NCBI RefSeq assembly: GCF_003217095.1
Contig: NZ_QJSR01000005.1
Span: 124,001 to 188,000, forward strand
DNA length: 64,000 nt
Reading direction: 5' to 3'
Source of the DNA: Rhizobium sp. PP-CC-3A-592
GTDB lineage: Bacteria > Pseudomonadota > Alphaproteobacteria > Rhizobiales > Rhizobiaceae
Numbering within the stretch: position 1 is the first letter of the stretch; each line of letters starts with the position of its first letter. The notes beneath the pieces are model-generated. The model searched no databases. It saw only the letters and a program-made list of their open reading frames with translations, and was not told the DNA's origin. The position numbers and the translations under genes are program-made. Shown here piece by piece: positions 26,767-37,316 of the stretch.

Positions 26767-27822
26767 TCAAGCGCTGCGGCAGCCTTCGAGGAAGGCATCG
26801 ACGTCGGCCGGCTCGGTGGCAAAGCTGGTGACCAGGCGATACAGCCCCTCGTCGGTTCCGAGCGTGCCGGCCAGCGCATGCGGCACGGGCCAGTCGTAGA
26901 ACAGCGCGCCCTTTTCCTTCAGCGCCTCGGCATTGGCGGTCTTCAGGATCACGAAGAGCTCGTTGGCATTCGACGGCCAGGCGAGGCGGGCGCTGTTGCT
27001 GTCGGCGATGCCGTCGGCCAGGCGTTTGGCCATGGCATTGGCGTGCCGCGCAAGGTCGAGCCAGAGGTTGTTGTCGAGATAGGCTTCGAGCTGGGCCGAA
27101 ACGAAGCGGGTCTTGGAGAAGAGCTGGGCCGAGCGCTTGCGCAGATAGGGCATATCGCCGGTCTTTGCGGGATCGAACAGGATCAGCGCTTCGGCGCACC
27201 AGCAGCCGTTCTTAGTGCCGCCGAAGGAGAGGATATCAACGCCGCGCTTCCAGGTCATCTCCGCCGGTGTCGCATCCAGCGCGACCAGCGCATTGGCAAA
27301 GCGCGCGCCGTCCATGTGGAGCGGCAGGTTATAGCGTTGTGCGATCGCGGAAATCGCGGAAATCTCGTCGAGCGTGTAGACCGTGCCGGCCTCCGTCGCC
27401 TGCGTCAGCGTCACGGCCATCGGCTGGCCTGCATGAACGAAGCCCGGCGGAAAGCGCTTGATCTCTGCCTCCAGCCGCTCCGGCTCCATCTTGCCGAAGG
27501 CGCCATCGACCGGTGCCATGCGCGCGCCGAGCGAGAAGAATTCGGGCGCGCCGCATTCGTCGGAATTCACATGCGCCTCGCGGTGGCAGAACACGTGGCC
27601 GCCGGGGCGGGTGACGCTGGCAAAGGCCAGCGAGTTGGCTGCCGTCCCGGTGCCGACGAAGAACACGGCGACCTCCCGCTCGAACACCTCCGCCAGCATC
27701 GCCTCGACCCTGCGGTCGAGCGGGCTCGTGCCATAAGCGGGGGCAAAGCCCGGGGCCGCCTTCACCAAGCTTTCCGCAATGAGAGGATGGGCGCCGGCCC
27801 AGTTGTCGGAGGAGAAGATCAT
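26767..27822 (-). CDS. ltaE: Low-specificity L-threonine aldolase
   Basis: PLP enzyme that splits L-threonine and allo-threonine to glycine and acetaldehyde; 351 residues, cytoplasmic. The Schiff-base lysine is Lys204 in FGGTKNGC, and the cofactor site also shows GTGTAANSLA (57-66), Glu/His in CHREAHV (79-85) and HMDGAR (169-174). ATG at 27822 is preferred over the frame start 45 bases upstream because TCGGAAGCC precedes it and the conserved FSSDNWAGAHP begins there. Convergent with hsp20. Confidence 0.9.
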   Translation of the reverse strand: MIFSSDNWAGAHPLIAESLVKAAPGFAPAYGTSPLDRRVEAMLAEVFEREVAVFFVGTGTAANSLAFASVTRPGGHVFCHREAHVNSDECGAPEFFSLGARMAPVDGAFGKMEPERLEAEIKRFPPGFVHAGQPMAVTLTQATEAGTVYTLDEISAISAIAQRYNLPLHMDGARFANALVALDATPAEMTWKRGVDILSFGGTKNGCWCAEALILFDPAKTGDMPYLRKRSAQLFSKTRFVSAQLEAYLDNNLWLDLARHANAMAKRLADGIADSNSARLAWPSNANELFVILKTANAEALKEKGALFYDWPVPHALAGTLGTDEGLYRLVTSFATEPADVDAFLEGCRSA

Positions 27823-28411
27823 GGGGCTTCCGATGGTCGAGAGAAGAGGGCGGATCCTAAAGCGCAAAGGCGCGCCGAACCTTCACACGACCATAATCAC
27901 CCGGCGTCGGCAATCCAATCCAGACGAGAACGATCAGAACAATTGCAGACCAGTTTGAAACCAAAGGAAAGGCTAGGGTCATTCCGCGCAACATTCTTTC
28001 GTCAACCTTGCAAAAGCCGACATTTTCGGATCGATGACGCCGATTATTTAAGCGGTCTCCCTTGCAGTCACCGGAGCTTTCTGGCATAGAGCCTGTGAAA
28101 TAGGACAGGCTTGCTGTCCTATTTCGGTCTGAAGACCGAATGGCCCGAAGCGCACATCCAAGCGGCGCGGGGCCTGAACAGGGTAACACCGTCTCATGCG
28201 GCGAGCGACAGGCTCACCCATGCGGTTGGCTCGATGCCGGTGTCCCCTGTCGAATGGTCGCGGATCATCTGACCCGGCACCGCCAAGCTTCGTTTGCGAG
28301 CGGCACAGGATCATGCAACGATAGACCGGGCGTCACAACGCGGTTGAAGCCGCGAGTGCGCCCCGACGACGGCAGGCCCGAGAGAGAAGGGCCGCAACTG
28401 GAGGGAAGACG
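27823..28411. other. Long gltB leader region
   Basis: The 589-base gap between divergent ltaE and gltB has no convincing gene. The main structure is a pair of hairpins at 28097-28140. GAGGGAAG precedes the gltB ATG. Confidence 0.5.
28097..28140 (+). promoter_or_regulatory. Two overlapping perfect hairpins upstream of gltB
   Basis: The first is a perfect 12-base inverted repeat, GAAATAGGACAG with its partner (28097-28108, 28114-28125), loop of 5. The second, TTCGGTC/GACCGAA (28123-28129, 28134-28140), shares the three bases 28123-28125. No T-run follows. They lie 271 bases before gltB and may be an operator, an RNA control element or a processing site. Confidence 0.55.
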
Positions 28412-31400
28412 ATGACGCAGATCACGCCATCACATGACGCCGCATCCCATCGCGTAGAGGCCCAGGCCACCGCGACGACGGCGGCCGTGTTCCCGAAAGC
28501 CTTCCCGGAAAACAATTACAAGAGCGGCCTGCCGGCAAAGCAGGGTCTCTACGATCCGCGCAACGAGCACGATGCCTGCGGCGTCGGCTTCGTCGCGCAT
28601 ATGAAGGGCGTCAAGTCGCACCAGATCGTGCGCGACGGCCTGTTCATCCTCGAAAACCTGACGCATCGCGGTGCCGTGGGTGCCGATCCGCTGATGGGCG
28701 ACGGCGCCGGCATTCTGGTGCAGATCCCGGATCGCTTCTTCCGCGAGGAAATGGCGGCCCAGGGCGTGACCCTGCCGAAGGCGGGCGATTATGCCGTCGG
28801 CTATCTGTTCATGCCGCAGGACGAAGCGCAGGTTGCGCATTTCAAGCAGGTCATCGCCGATGTCGTCGCGGAGGAGGGCCAGTCGCTGCTCGGCTTCCGC
28901 GATGTCCCGGTCGACAACGCTTCGCTGTCGAAGGCGCCGCACATCGCCGCCACCGAGCCGCGCCACGTGCAGGTGTTCATCGGCGCCGGCCGCGATGCCG
29001 CAACGAATGCCGAGTTCGAGCGTCGTCTCTTCACGTTGCGCAAGGTGATCTCCAACCGGATCTACGACGCCTACAAGGGCGCGGAAACCGGCTTCTATCC
29101 CGTGTCGCTGTCGACGAAGACGATCATCTACAAGGGCATGTTCCTCGCCTATCAGGTCGCGGCCTATTTCAAGGATCTGGAAGATCCGCGGTTCGAGAGC
29201 GCGGTCGCGCTCGTGCACCAGCGTTTCTCCACCAACACCTTTCCATCCTGGAAGCTCGCGCACCCCTACCGCATGGTCGCCCATAATGGCGAAATCAACA
29301 CGCTGCGCTCCAACGTCAACTGGATGGCGGCTCGTCAGGCGTCCGTGTCCTCGCCGCTCTTCGGTGCCGACATCTCCAAGCTGTGGCCGATCTCCTATGA
29401 GGGTCAGTCGGACACCGCCTGCTTCGACAACGCGCTCGAATTCCTTGTGCAGGGCGGTTATTCGCTCTCGCATGCGGTGATGATGCTGATCCCCGAGGCC
29501 TGGGCCGGCAACCAGCTGATGGGGCCCGAGCGCAAGGCGTTCTACGAGTACCATGCCGCCCTGATGGAGCCGTGGGACGGACCGGCAGCGGTCTGTTTCA
29601 CCGATGGCCGCCAGATCGGCGCGACGCTCGACCGCAACGGCCTGCGTCCGGCCCGCTACCTCGTGACCGATGACGACCGCGTCATCCTCGCCTCCGAAGC
29701 CGGCACGCTGCCGGTGCCGGAAGAGAGCATCGTCAAGAAGTGGCGCCTCCAGCCGGGCAAGATGCTGCTGATCGACATGGAAGAAGGCCGCATCATCTCC
29801 GACGAGGAGGTGAAGTCCTCGCTCGCCGGCCAGCACCCCTATCGCAAGTGGCTCGACAACACGCAGCTGATCCTCGAGGAGCTGAAGCCGGTGGAGCCGC
29901 GCGCGCTGCGCCGCGATGTGTCGCTGCTCGATCGCCAGCAGGCCTTCGGTTACACGCTCGAAGACACCAAGATCCTGATGTCGCCGATGGCGACGACGGG
30001 TCAGGAAGCGATCGGCTCGATGGGAACGGACACGCCGATCTCGGCCATGTCGTCGAAGTCGAAGCTGCTCTACACCTACTTCAAGCAGAACTTCGCGCAG
30101 GTCACCAACCCGCCGATCGACCCGATCCGCGAAGAGCTGGTGATGAGCCTCGTCTCGTTCATCGGGCCGCGTCCGAACATTCTCGACCATGTCGGGGCAT
30201 CGCATGCCAAGCGGCTGGAAGTGCGCCAGCCGATCCTGACCAATGGCGATCTCGAAAAGATCCGCTCCATCGGCCACACGGAAGACCGGTTCGACACCAA
30301 GACGCTCGACTTCACCTATGATGTCGCGCGCGGTGCCGAAGGCATGCCGGAAATCCTCGACCGGCTGTGCGAGCGTGCGGAAGCCGCCGTCAAGGGCGGC
30401 TACAACATCATCGTGCTCTCCGATCGTCAGGTCGGTCCGGACCGTATCGCTATTCCCGCGCTGCTCGCGACCGCTGCCGTGCACCACCACCTGATCCGCA
30501 AGGGGCTTCGCACCTCGGTCGGCCTCGTCGTGGAGTCGGGCGAGCCGCGCGAGATCCATCATTTCGCGCTTCTCGCCGGCTACGGTGCCGAGGCGATCAA
30601 CCCCTATCTCGCCTTCGACACGCTGACGGACATGCACAAGCGCGGCGAGTTCCCGAAGGAAGTCGACGGCAGCGAGATTGTCTATCGCTACATCAAGGCG
30701 GTGGGAAAGGGCATCCTCAAGGTCATGTCCAAGATGGGCATCTCGACCTACCAGTCCTATTGCGGCGGGCAGATCTTCGACGCCGTCGGTCTTTCGAGCG
30801 AGCTGATCGAGCGCTACTTCTTCGGCACGGCGACGCAGATCGAAGGCATCGGCCTCAAGGAGATCGCCGAGGAGACCTTCAACCGTCACCAGGCGGCCTT
30901 CGGTCCCGATCCGGTGCTGACCAACACGCTGGATGTGGGCGGCGAATACGCCTACCGCATGCGCGGCGAAGGCCATGCCTGGTCGCCGGACTCGATCGCC
31001 TCGCTTCAGCATGCCGTGCGCGGCAATGCGCAGGATCGCTACCGCGAGTTCGCCGACATGGTGAACGGCGACGCGCTGCGCATGAACACCATTCGCGGCC
31101 TCTTCACCATCAAGGGTGCGGAAGGTCTCGGCCGCACGCCGATCTCGATCGACGAGGTCGAGCCGGCAACCGAGATCGTCAAGCGCTTCTCGACCGGTGC
31201 CATGTCGTTCGGCTCCATCTCGCGTGAGGCGCACACGACGCTCGCCATCGCCATGAACCGGATCGGCGGCAAGTCGAACACCGGCGAGGGCGGCGAGGAG
31301 AGCGATCGCTACTTCCCGCTCCATGACGGCTCGGCCAACCCGGAACGGTCGGCCATCAAGCAGGTGGCCTCCGGCCGCTTCGGCGTGACGACGGAGTATC

Positions 31401-33163
31401 TCGTCAATGCCGACATGCTGCAGATCAAGGTGGCGCAGGGTGCCAAGCCCGGCGAGGGCGGGCAGCTGCCCGGCCATAAGGTGGACGCGACCGTCGCCAA
31501 GACCCGGCATTCGACGCCCGGCGTCGGCCTCATCTCGCCGCCGCCGCACCACGACATCTACTCGATCGAAGATCTGGCACAGCTGATCTACGACCTGAAG
31601 AACGTCAATCCCGAAGCGAACGTTTCGGTCAAGCTCGTCTCGGAAGTCGGCGTCGGCACGGTTGCCGCCGGTGTCGCCAAGGCGCGCGCCGACCATATCA
31701 CGGTCTCCGGCTATGACGGCGGCACCGGTGCATCGCCGCTGACCTCGCTGAAGCATGCCGGCAGCCCCTGGGAAATCGGCCTTGCCGAGACGCACCAGAC
31801 GCTGGTGCTCAACGGCCTGCGCTCGCGCATCGCCCTGCAGGTGGATGGCGGCCTGAAGACTGGCCGCGACGTCATCATCGGCGCGCTTCTGGGGGCCGAC
31901 GAGTTCGGCTTCTCCACCGCGCCGCTGATCGCCGCCGGCTGCATCATGATGCGCAAGTGCCACCTGAACACCTGTCCGGTGGGCGTGGCGACGCAGGACC
32001 CCGTCCTGCGCAAGCGCTTCAAAGGTGCGCCCGAGCATGTGGTCAACTACTTCTTCTTCGTCGCCGAAGAGGTGCGCGAAATCCTTGCCTCGCTCGGCGT
32101 CTCGAAGTTCGACGACATCATCGGCGCGTCGGAATTGCTGGAGAAGGACACGCTGATTTCGCACTGGAAGGCGAACGGGCTCGATTTCTCCAACATCTTC
32201 TACAAGGTCGATGCGCCGAAGGCCGCGACCTACTGGACGGAGAAGCAGAACCACCCGATCCACGACATTCTCGACCGAAGGCTGATCGCGGAAGCGATGC
32301 CGGCGCTGGAATCGAAGATCCCGGTGAAGATCGAGGCGACGATCAAGAACGTCGACCGGTCGGCCGGCGCGATGCTGTCGGGCGAGCTGGCCAAGCGCTG
32401 GCGCCACAAGGGGCTGAAGGACGACACGATCTTCGTGACGCTGCGCGGCACGGCGGGCCAGTCGTTCGGCGCGTTCCTCGCCCGCGGCATCACCTTCGAC
32501 CTGATTGGCGACGGCAACGACTATGTCGGCAAGGGCCTCTCCGGCGGCCGCATCGTCGTGCGTCCCTCCGAGGCGTCGAAGATCAAGGCGGCGGAGTCGA
32601 TCATCGTCGGCAACACGGTGCTCTACGGCGCGATCTCGGGCGAGTGCTACTTCAACGGCGTGGCCGGCGAACGCTTCGCCGTGCGCAACTCGGGCGCCAT
32701 CGCGGTGGTCGAGGGCGTGGGCGACCATGGCTGCGAATATATGACGGGCGGCGTGGTTGTCGTGCTCGGCGAGACGGGCCGCAACTTCGCAGCCGGCATG
32801 TCGGGCGGCGTCGCCTATGTGCTGGACGAGAGCGCCGACTTCCCGCAGCGCTGCAACATGGCCATGGTCGAGCTGCAGCCGGTGCCGGAGGAAGACGACA
32901 TGCTGGAGAAGCTGCATCATCACGGCGGCGACCTCATGCACAAGGGCATGGTGGACGTCTCCGGCGACATGACGCGCCATGACGAGGAGCGGCTGGTACA
33001 GCTCATCTCCAACCATCTCCACTACACGGGTTCGCCCCGCGCCAAGGAGATCCTCGACAACTGGGCGGACTTCCGGCCGAAGTTCCGCAAGGTCATGCCG
33101 GTCGAGTACCGTCGTGCGCTCGAGGACATGGAACGGATGAAAATGGCGGAGGCTGCCGAGTAA
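28412..33163 (+). CDS. gltB: Glutamate synthase (NADPH) large subunit
   Basis: Makes two glutamates from glutamine and 2-oxoglutarate with the small subunit GltD; 1583 residues, cytoplasmic. Cys56 in [10 protein letters not shown] is the N-terminal nucleophile exposed by propeptide removal, giving a 55-residue propeptide. Domains in order: class II glutamine amidotransferase (56-430), central domain, FMN-binding synthase domain (about 820-1220) with 3Fe-4S cysteines C1177, C1183 and C1188, and the C-terminal beta-helix of G-x-x-G repeats. ATG at 28412 follows GGAGGGAAG. gltD follows after an inserted gene and is separated by 1.46 kb, unlike the usual direct gltBD order. Confidence 0.97.
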   Translation: MTQITPSHDAASHRVEAQATATTAAVFPKAFPENNYKSGLPAKQGLYDPRNEHDACGVGFVAHMKGVKSHQIVRDGLFILENLTHRGAVGADPLMGDGAGILVQIPDRFFREEMAAQGVTLPKAGDYAVGYLFMPQDEAQVAHFKQVIADVVAEEGQSLLGFRDVPVDNASLSKAPHIAATEPRHVQVFIGAGRDAATNAEFERRLFTLRKVISNRIYDAYKGAETGFYPVSLSTKTIIYKGMFLAYQVAAYFKDLEDPRFESAVALVHQRFSTNTFPSWKLAHPYRMVAHNGEINTLRSNVNWMAARQASVSSPLFGADISKLWPISYEGQSDTACFDNALEFLVQGGYSLSHAVMMLIPEAWAGNQLMGPERKAFYEYHAALMEPWDGPAAVCFTDGRQIGATLDRNGLRPARYLVTDDDRVILASEAGTLPVPEESIVKKWRLQPGKMLLIDMEEGRIISDEEVKSSLAGQHPYRKWLDNTQLILEELKPVEPRALRRDVSLLDRQQAFGYTLEDTKILMSPMATTGQEAIGSMGTDTPISAMSSKSKLLYTYFKQNFAQVTNPPIDPIREELVMSLVSFIGPRPNILDHVGASHAKRLEVRQPILTNGDLEKIRSIGHTEDRFDTKTLDFTYDVARGAEGMPEILDRLCERAEAAVKGGYNIIVLSDRQVGPDRIAIPALLATAAVHHHLIRKGLRTSVGLVVESGEPREIHHFALLAGYGAEAINPYLAFDTLTDMHKRGEFPKEVDGSEIVYRYIKAVGKGILKVMSKMGISTYQSYCGGQIFDAVGLSSELIERYFFGTATQIEGIGLKEIAEETFNRHQAAFGPDPVLTNTLDVGGEYAYRMRGEGHAWSPDSIASLQHAVRGNAQDRYREFADMVNGDALRMNTIRGLFTIKGAEGLGRTPISIDEVEPATEIVKRFSTGAMSFGSISREAHTTLAIAMNRIGGKSNTGEGGEESDRYFPLHDGSANPERSAIKQVASGRFGVTTEYLVNADMLQIKVAQGAKPGEGGQLPGHKVDATVAKTRHSTPGVGLISPPPHHDIYSIEDLAQLIYDLKNVNPEANVSVKLVSEVGVGTVAAGVAKARADHITVSGYDGGTGASPLTSLKHAGSPWEIGLAETHQTLVLNGLRSRIALQVDGGLKTGRDVIIGALLGADEFGFSTAPLIAAGCIMMRKCHLNTCPVGVATQDPVLRKRFKGAPEHVVNYFFFVAEEVREILASLGVSKFDDIIGASELLEKDTLISHWKANGLDFSNIFYKVDAPKAATYWTEKQNHPIHDILDRRLIAEAMPALESKIPVKIEATIKNVDRSAGAMLSGELAKRWRHKGLKDDTIFVTLRGTAGQSFGAFLARGITFDLIGDGNDYVGKGLSGGRIVVRPSEASKIKAAESIIVGNTVLYGAISGECYFNGVAGERFAVRNSGAIAVVEGVGDHGCEYMTGGVVVVLGETGRNFAAGMSGGVAYVLDESADFPQRCNMAMVELQPVPEEDDMLEKLHHHGGDLMHKGMVDVSGDMTRHDEERLVQLISNHLHYTGSPRAKEILDNWADFRPKFRKVMPVEYRRALEDMERMKMAEAAE

Positions 33164-33382
33164 TCGGCGGTCTCGCCCGGGGCGGCGCTGGTCGCGGCCC
33201 CGGTTCGACCCTCCGGCGACGCGTCTTGCCCGATCCTTCAACGGGCAGACAGCGCGCCGATCCGGCCTCTCCTGCGGGTCTTGCCAGGAGCCGATATGGG
33301 CGCACCCGATCCGGCTCGGGCGTTCTCGTGAAAACCCGAAATATGCGCATTCCGACCCGCGCAAGAATGAACATGGTGTAAC

Positions 33383-34444
33383 GTGTCCAGTGACCTTCTC
33401 GACATCGTCGCGTCGAAGGCTGCCATCCCGGTCTCCTGGGTGACGCCGCCGGTCGGCGAGAATTATCTCAATCTCGGCGACGCGCTGTCGCCGGTGATCG
33501 TTTCGATGATGTCGGGACTGCCGGTGACGCATGCGCCGAGCAAGAGCCGCCAGACCCGTCTTGCCGCCGTCGGCACCATCGGCCACATGATGGCGGGCGG
33601 GCACGTGCATGTCTGGGGAACGGGCACGTCGCCGAACCTCAATCCTGGCCAGCATGCCGACGAGAAGATCCCCTATACCCGGCCAGTCGATACGCGCTTC
33701 ACCTTTCATGCGACGCGCGGACCGTTCAGCCGCCGCGTGCTCGGCAGCGACGGGCCTGCCGTCTACGGCGATCCGCTCTGGCTGCTGCCGCATTTTCATG
33801 ATGCGCCGGTCGAGAAGACGCATGAACTCGGCGTCATCCTGCATCTGGCGGAACTGTCCGAGCGCACCTTCGATGCCCGGCCGAAGGATACCGAGGGCCG
33901 CCATCATGTGGCGCCGTCGGAGGCGGGTTCCGTCAAGCTGATCAACACGGTCACGCCGACGACGATTGCTGCGCTGCGCGAACGGCTGGACGAAATCCTC
34001 TCCTGCAAGCGGATCGTCTCGACCAGCCTGCACGGCATGGTCTTTGCCGAATCCTACGGCATTCCGTGCCTCTATTTCTCGCCACGGTCGCGCAGCACGG
34101 GGCTCGGACGCATCGATCTCTCCGACGAGAGCGGCGTCATCGACCTGCGCTTCGTCGATCTCTATCGCGGTCTCGGTCTGTCGGACCTCGACATCTGGTA
34201 CCAGCCGCGGCAGGTCAAGACGAACTGGCAGGCCGTCATCGACGCCATCGACCGGGTCTGGGCGCCGAAGGTCTTCGACGACAAGCCGTTGATCGACAGC
34301 TTTCCGCTGCCCCTCGCCATGATGGGCAAGGGCGCGCGCGGAAGCGCCTTCGATGCGCCGCTGATCGCCGCGCTGCCGACCCAGCGAAAACGGCTTCCGG
34401 GTCAGGCCTTCATCGAGGGGCTGGCGGACCGGTTCTTCAGGTGA
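33383..34444 (+). CDS. Polysaccharide pyruvyl transferase-family protein (ExoV-like)
   Basis: Protein of 353 residues resembling ketal pyruvate transferases such as ExoV: NYLNLGDALSPVI near the start, YGDPLWLLPHF in the middle and STSLHGMVFAESYGIP near residues 213-228. These enzymes move pyruvate from phosphoenolpyruvate onto polysaccharide sugars. GTG at 33383 is the first start after an in-frame TGA 12 bases upstream; the ribosome site is weak. It sits between gltB and gltD, on the same strand, 219 bases after gltB. Acceptor polysaccharide unknown. Confidence 0.82.
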   Translation: MSSDLLDIVASKAAIPVSWVTPPVGENYLNLGDALSPVIVSMMSGLPVTHAPSKSRQTRLAAVGTIGHMMAGGHVHVWGTGTSPNLNPGQHADEKIPYTRPVDTRFTFHATRGPFSRRVLGSDGPAVYGDPLWLLPHFHDAPVEKTHELGVILHLAELSERTFDARPKDTEGRHHVAPSEAGSVKLINTVTPTTIAALRERLDEILSCKRIVSTSLHGMVFAESYGIPCLYFSPRSRSTGLGRIDLSDESGVIDLRFVDLYRGLGLSDLDIWYQPRQVKTNWQAVIDAIDRVWAPKVFDDKPLIDSFPLPLAMMGKGARGSAFDAPLIAALPTQRKRLPGQAFIEGLADRFFR

Positions 34445-34449
34445 CGGCC

Positions 34450-34500
34450 ATGAAACATCTCAGAGTCATGAAACGTCCTAGGGTCATGAAATTCGATTGA
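34450..34500 (+). CDS. Possible 16-residue leader peptide ahead of gltD
   Basis: A mini reading frame (MKHLRVMKRPRVMKFD) with AGGTGA six bases upstream overlaps the end of the preceding gene's stop region. It consists of two 18-base repeats and a partial third, each starting ATGAAA. A perfect CTGCCGGA/TCCGGCAG dyad (34537-34554) follows. It may be a leader peptide or chance repetition. Confidence 0.3.
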   Translation: MKHLRVMKRPRVMKFD

Positions 34501-34626
34501 GTGTTCGCCCTATCTGGCGACAATGCGATGAAAAGCCTGCCGGATCTCCGGCAGTCAGGAACAGAAACGGGTGGACGCGGAGCGGGTGGCATCAGCGCTT
34601 CCACGGCGACGATTGAGGGTTACGTC

Positions 34627-36081
34627 ATGGGCAAGGTTACAGGTTTCATGGAAATCGACCGGCAGCTGGCAAAGTATCAGCCGGCCTCCGATCGTATCCG
34701 CCATTTCCGGGAATTCACGATCCCGATGTCGGAACCGGAAGTGCAGAAGCAGGCGGCACGCTGCATGGATTGCGGCATCCCCTTCTGCCACGGCCCGACC
34801 GGCTGCCCGGTGCACAACCAGATCCCAGACTGGAACGACCTCGTCTACAGCGGCAACTGGGAAGAGGCGATCCGCAACCTGCATTCGACCAACAACTTCC
34901 CGGAGTTCACCGGCCGCATCTGCCCCGCGCCTTGCGAGGAGGCCTGCACGCTGAACCTCGAGGATGCCCCGGTCACCATCAAGACCATCGAGCAGGCGAT
35001 CGCCGACAAGGCCTATGAGATGGGCTACATCGTGCCGAAGCCGGCGGTGACGAAGACCGGCAAGTCGATCGGCATCATCGGTTCGGGTCCTGCCGGCATG
35101 GCGGCGGCCCAGCAGCTGGCACGCGCCGGCCATGCGGTGCATGTCTACGAGCGCGAGACCAAGGCCGGCGGCCTGCTGCGTTACGGCATTCCCGACTTCA
35201 AGATGGAGAAGAACTTCATCGACCGCCGCGTCGAGCAGATGACCGGCGAAGGCGTCACCTTCCATTACGGCGTCAACATCGGCGTCGACCGCACGGTGGA
35301 AAGCCTGCGCGAGGAGCATGACGCGGTGCTCTATTGCGGCGGCTCCGAGACGCCGCGCGATGCGGGCCTTCCCGGCGGCGATTTTGCCGGCGTGCACGAT
35401 GCCATGCCCTATCTCGTCCAGCAGAACCGCCGCGTCGGCCGCGAAAATATCGACAGCGTCGGCTGGCCATCGGATCCGATCCTTGCCGGCGGCAAGCACA
35501 TCGTCGTCGTCGGCGGCGGCGACACGGCGTCTGACTGTGTCGGCACCGCCTTCCGTCAAGGCGCCGTCAAGGTCACCCAGCTCGACATCCGCCCGCAGCC
35601 GCCGGAAAAGGAAGACAAGCTTGCCGTCTGGCCGTTCTGGGCGACGAAGATGCGGACCTCCTCCTCGCAGGCCGAAGGCGCCGTGCGCGAGTTTCAGGTG
35701 GCAACGCTCGAATTCGTCGGCGAAGACGGCGTGCTGACCGGCGTGAAGTGCTGTCAGGTCGACGATCGCCGCAAGCCGGTTCCCGGTACGGAGTTCGTCA
35801 TCAAGGCCGACCTCGCCTTCATCGCCATCGGCTTCAGCGGTCCGCTGAAGGCGGGCGTTCTGGAAGAGCTTGGCGATGCGCTCGCCATCAACACCGACCG
35901 CCGCGGCTCCAGCAACGTCATCGCCGACGACAAGGACTACCGGACATCGGTCGACAAGGTCTGGGCTGCCGGCGACGTGCGCCGCGGCCAGTCGCTCGTC
36001 GTGTGGGCGATCCGCGAAGGCCGTCAGGCAGCACGCGCGATCGATGAGGCCCTGATGGGTTCCAGCGTCCTGCCGCGCTGA
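34627..36081 (+). CDS. gltD: Glutamate synthase (NADPH) small subunit
   Basis: Flavoprotein that carries electrons from NADPH to GltB; 484 residues. The N-terminal 4Fe-4S domain has cysteines 46, 49, 54 and 60 and a second set at 99, 103 and 107. The FAD site is IGSGPAGMAA (151-160) and the NADPH site VVVGGGDTASD (about 290). ATG at 34627 follows GAGGG by eight bases; the longer reading frame from 34501 has no ribosome site. Located 182 bases after the pyruvyl transferase-like gene. Confidence 0.97.
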   Translation: MGKVTGFMEIDRQLAKYQPASDRIRHFREFTIPMSEPEVQKQAARCMDCGIPFCHGPTGCPVHNQIPDWNDLVYSGNWEEAIRNLHSTNNFPEFTGRICPAPCEEACTLNLEDAPVTIKTIEQAIADKAYEMGYIVPKPAVTKTGKSIGIIGSGPAGMAAAQQLARAGHAVHVYERETKAGGLLRYGIPDFKMEKNFIDRRVEQMTGEGVTFHYGVNIGVDRTVESLREEHDAVLYCGGSETPRDAGLPGGDFAGVHDAMPYLVQQNRRVGRENIDSVGWPSDPILAGGKHIVVVGGGDTASDCVGTAFRQGAVKVTQLDIRPQPPEKEDKLAVWPFWATKMRTSSSQAEGAVREFQVATLEFVGEDGVLTGVKCCQVDDRRKPVPGTEFVIKADLAFIAIGFSGPLKAGVLEELGDALAINTDRRGSSNVIADDKDYRTSVDKVWAAGDVRRGQSLVVWAIREGRQAARAIDEALMGSSVLPR

Positions 36082-36106
36082 TTTCGAGCGCGCGCTATCG
36101 ACAGAC

Positions 36107-36132
36107 GGATGTCCGGCGAATGCCGGGCATCC
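36107..36132. terminator. Hairpin after gltD
   Basis: Eleven-base arms GGATGTCCGGC and GCCGGGCATCC with a GAAT loop and one wobble pair lie between gltD and the convergent HxlR gene. There is no strong T-run, so termination strength is uncertain. Confidence 0.5.
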
Positions 36133-36151
36133 TCGACGCTGCCTTTATCTC

Positions 36152-36580
36152 TCAGGCATTTCGCTGGTCGTAGGCCAGTCGTGCCTGATCGATCGTCTCC
36201 TGATGCTCGAACGCCCAGTTGCCGAGCGTCTGCACGGGTTCGCGCAGCGACTGCCCGAGATCGGTCAGGGCATATTCCACCTTCGGCGGAATGGTCGGGT
36301 AGATCGTTCGTGTTACCAGCCCATCCCGCTCCAGATTGCGCAGCGTCAGCGTCAGCATGCGCTGGGAAATGCTGCCAAGCGCGCGCTTGAGCGCGTTGAA
36401 CCGCTTCGGGCCCGGCGTCAGCAACATCACCACCAGCATCGACCATTTGTCGCCGATCCGGGAGAGGAGGGCGCTGGCCAGACGGCAGTCATGGGTCTCG
36501 TGCAGCGTCTCCAGCGTCATGTCCGTATTTGCAGGTGTCAAGAATGTGCCTCCTTGCGCATGCTCATCCACGTCATTCAT
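36152..36580 (-). CDS. HxlR-family transcriptional regulator
   Basis: Winged-helix regulator of 142 residues: Cys32 in [17 protein letters not shown], followed by [12 protein letters not shown] and [21 protein letters not shown], the DNA-binding core of the family. The single N-terminal cysteine is in the place used by redox-sensing members such as YodB and QorR. It is divergent from azoR with a 121-base gap, matching the Bacillus arrangement in which YodB represses an azoreductase. Control of azoR by quinones or aldehydes is therefore likely. ATG at 36580 follows GAGG. Confidence 0.9.
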   Translation of the reverse strand: MNDVDEHAQGGTFLTPANTDMTLETLHETHDCRLASALLSRIGDKWSMLVVMLLTPGPKRFNALKRALGSISQRMLTLTLRNLERDGLVTRTIYPTIPPKVEYALTDLGQSLREPVQTLGNWAFEHQETIDQARLAYDQRNA

Positions 36581-36612
36581 AGTGCCTCGGTATGGAAAAG
36601 TAACTCTTGTAT

Positions 36613-36629
36613 GTCACGCAATCGGTGAC
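36613..36629. promoter_or_regulatory. Candidate operator in the hxlR-azoR gap
   Basis: GTCAC (36613-36617) and GTGAC (36625-36629) are separated by seven bases, a spacing seen in HxlR-type dyads. A second dyad TGCAC-ATG-GTGCA (36674-36686) lies just before the azoR ribosome site. Either could bind the neighbouring regulator; this is not shown. Confidence 0.35.
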
Positions 36630-36701
36630 GAAGCGGGGCTTTGGCTTTCCCTGCGGACCTTATTCGAACGACCTGCACATGGTGCACCAAAGGATAGACA
36701 C

Positions 36702-37313
36702 ATGAAACTCCTTCACCTCGACTCCAGCATTCTCGGCGACCACTCCGTCAGCCGCGCGCTGTCCAAGGCTGCCGTCGAACGGATCAAGGCGGACAATCCC
36801 GTGATTGAGGTCACCTATCACGATCTCGTCGCCGAGCCGATCGCCCACCTCACCGGCCGCTATCTCGCCGGCCAGAGCGACGATGTGCAGCACGATCAGG
36901 CGCTTCAGGAAGATCTGGCACTTGGCGGCAAGGTGCTGGAAGCGTTCCTCGCGGCCGATATCGTCGTCATCGGCGTGGCGCTCTACAACTTCTCGATTTC
37001 AAGCCAGCTGAAAAGCTGGGTGGACCGCATCTGCGTGGCCGGCAAGACGTTTCGCTACACCGAAGCCGGCCCGGAAGGTCTGGCGGGGGACAAGCGCGTC
37101 ATCCTGACGATCGCGCGGGGCGGCCTGTACGGTCCGGGCACGCCGTCGCAGCCCTTCGAACATGCCGAGACCTATCTGCGGTCGGTTCTCGCCTTTATCG
37201 GCGTCACCAATCCCGAGGTCATCGTCGCCGAAGGCCTGGCACTCGGTGCCGAGCCCCGCGAAGCCGCGACCAAGGCGGCACTCGAGACGGTCGCCGCGCT
37301 GAAGGCCGCCTAG
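36702..37313 (+). CDS. azoR: FMN-dependent NADH-azoreductase
   Basis: Flavodoxin-fold quinone and azo reductase of 203 residues. The family features are the N-terminal HLDSSILGDHSVSRAL phosphate-binding loop, ALYNFSISSQLKSWVDRI (residues 88-105) and ARGGLYG. ATG at 36702 follows AAAGGA; the open frame continues upstream without stop but has no gene-like sequence. Divergent from an HxlR regulator. The TAG stop lies at the edge of the second dispersed repeat copy. Confidence 0.93.
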   Translation: MKLLHLDSSILGDHSVSRALSKAAVERIKADNPVIEVTYHDLVAEPIAHLTGRYLAGQSDDVQHDQALQEDLALGGKVLEAFLAADIVVIGVALYNFSISSQLKSWVDRICVAGKTFRYTEAGPEGLAGDKRVILTIARGGLYGPGTPSQPFEHAETYLRSVLAFIGVTNPEVIVAEGLALGAEPREAATKAALETVAALKAA

Positions 37314-37316
37314 GGC

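Noticed and set aside
28430..34033. An 1867-codon open frame on the minus strand opposite gltB
   Set aside because: It is antisense to gltB, which has all expected motifs. The antisense composition (rich in Arg, Asp, Val, His) is the usual mirror of GC-rich codon use.
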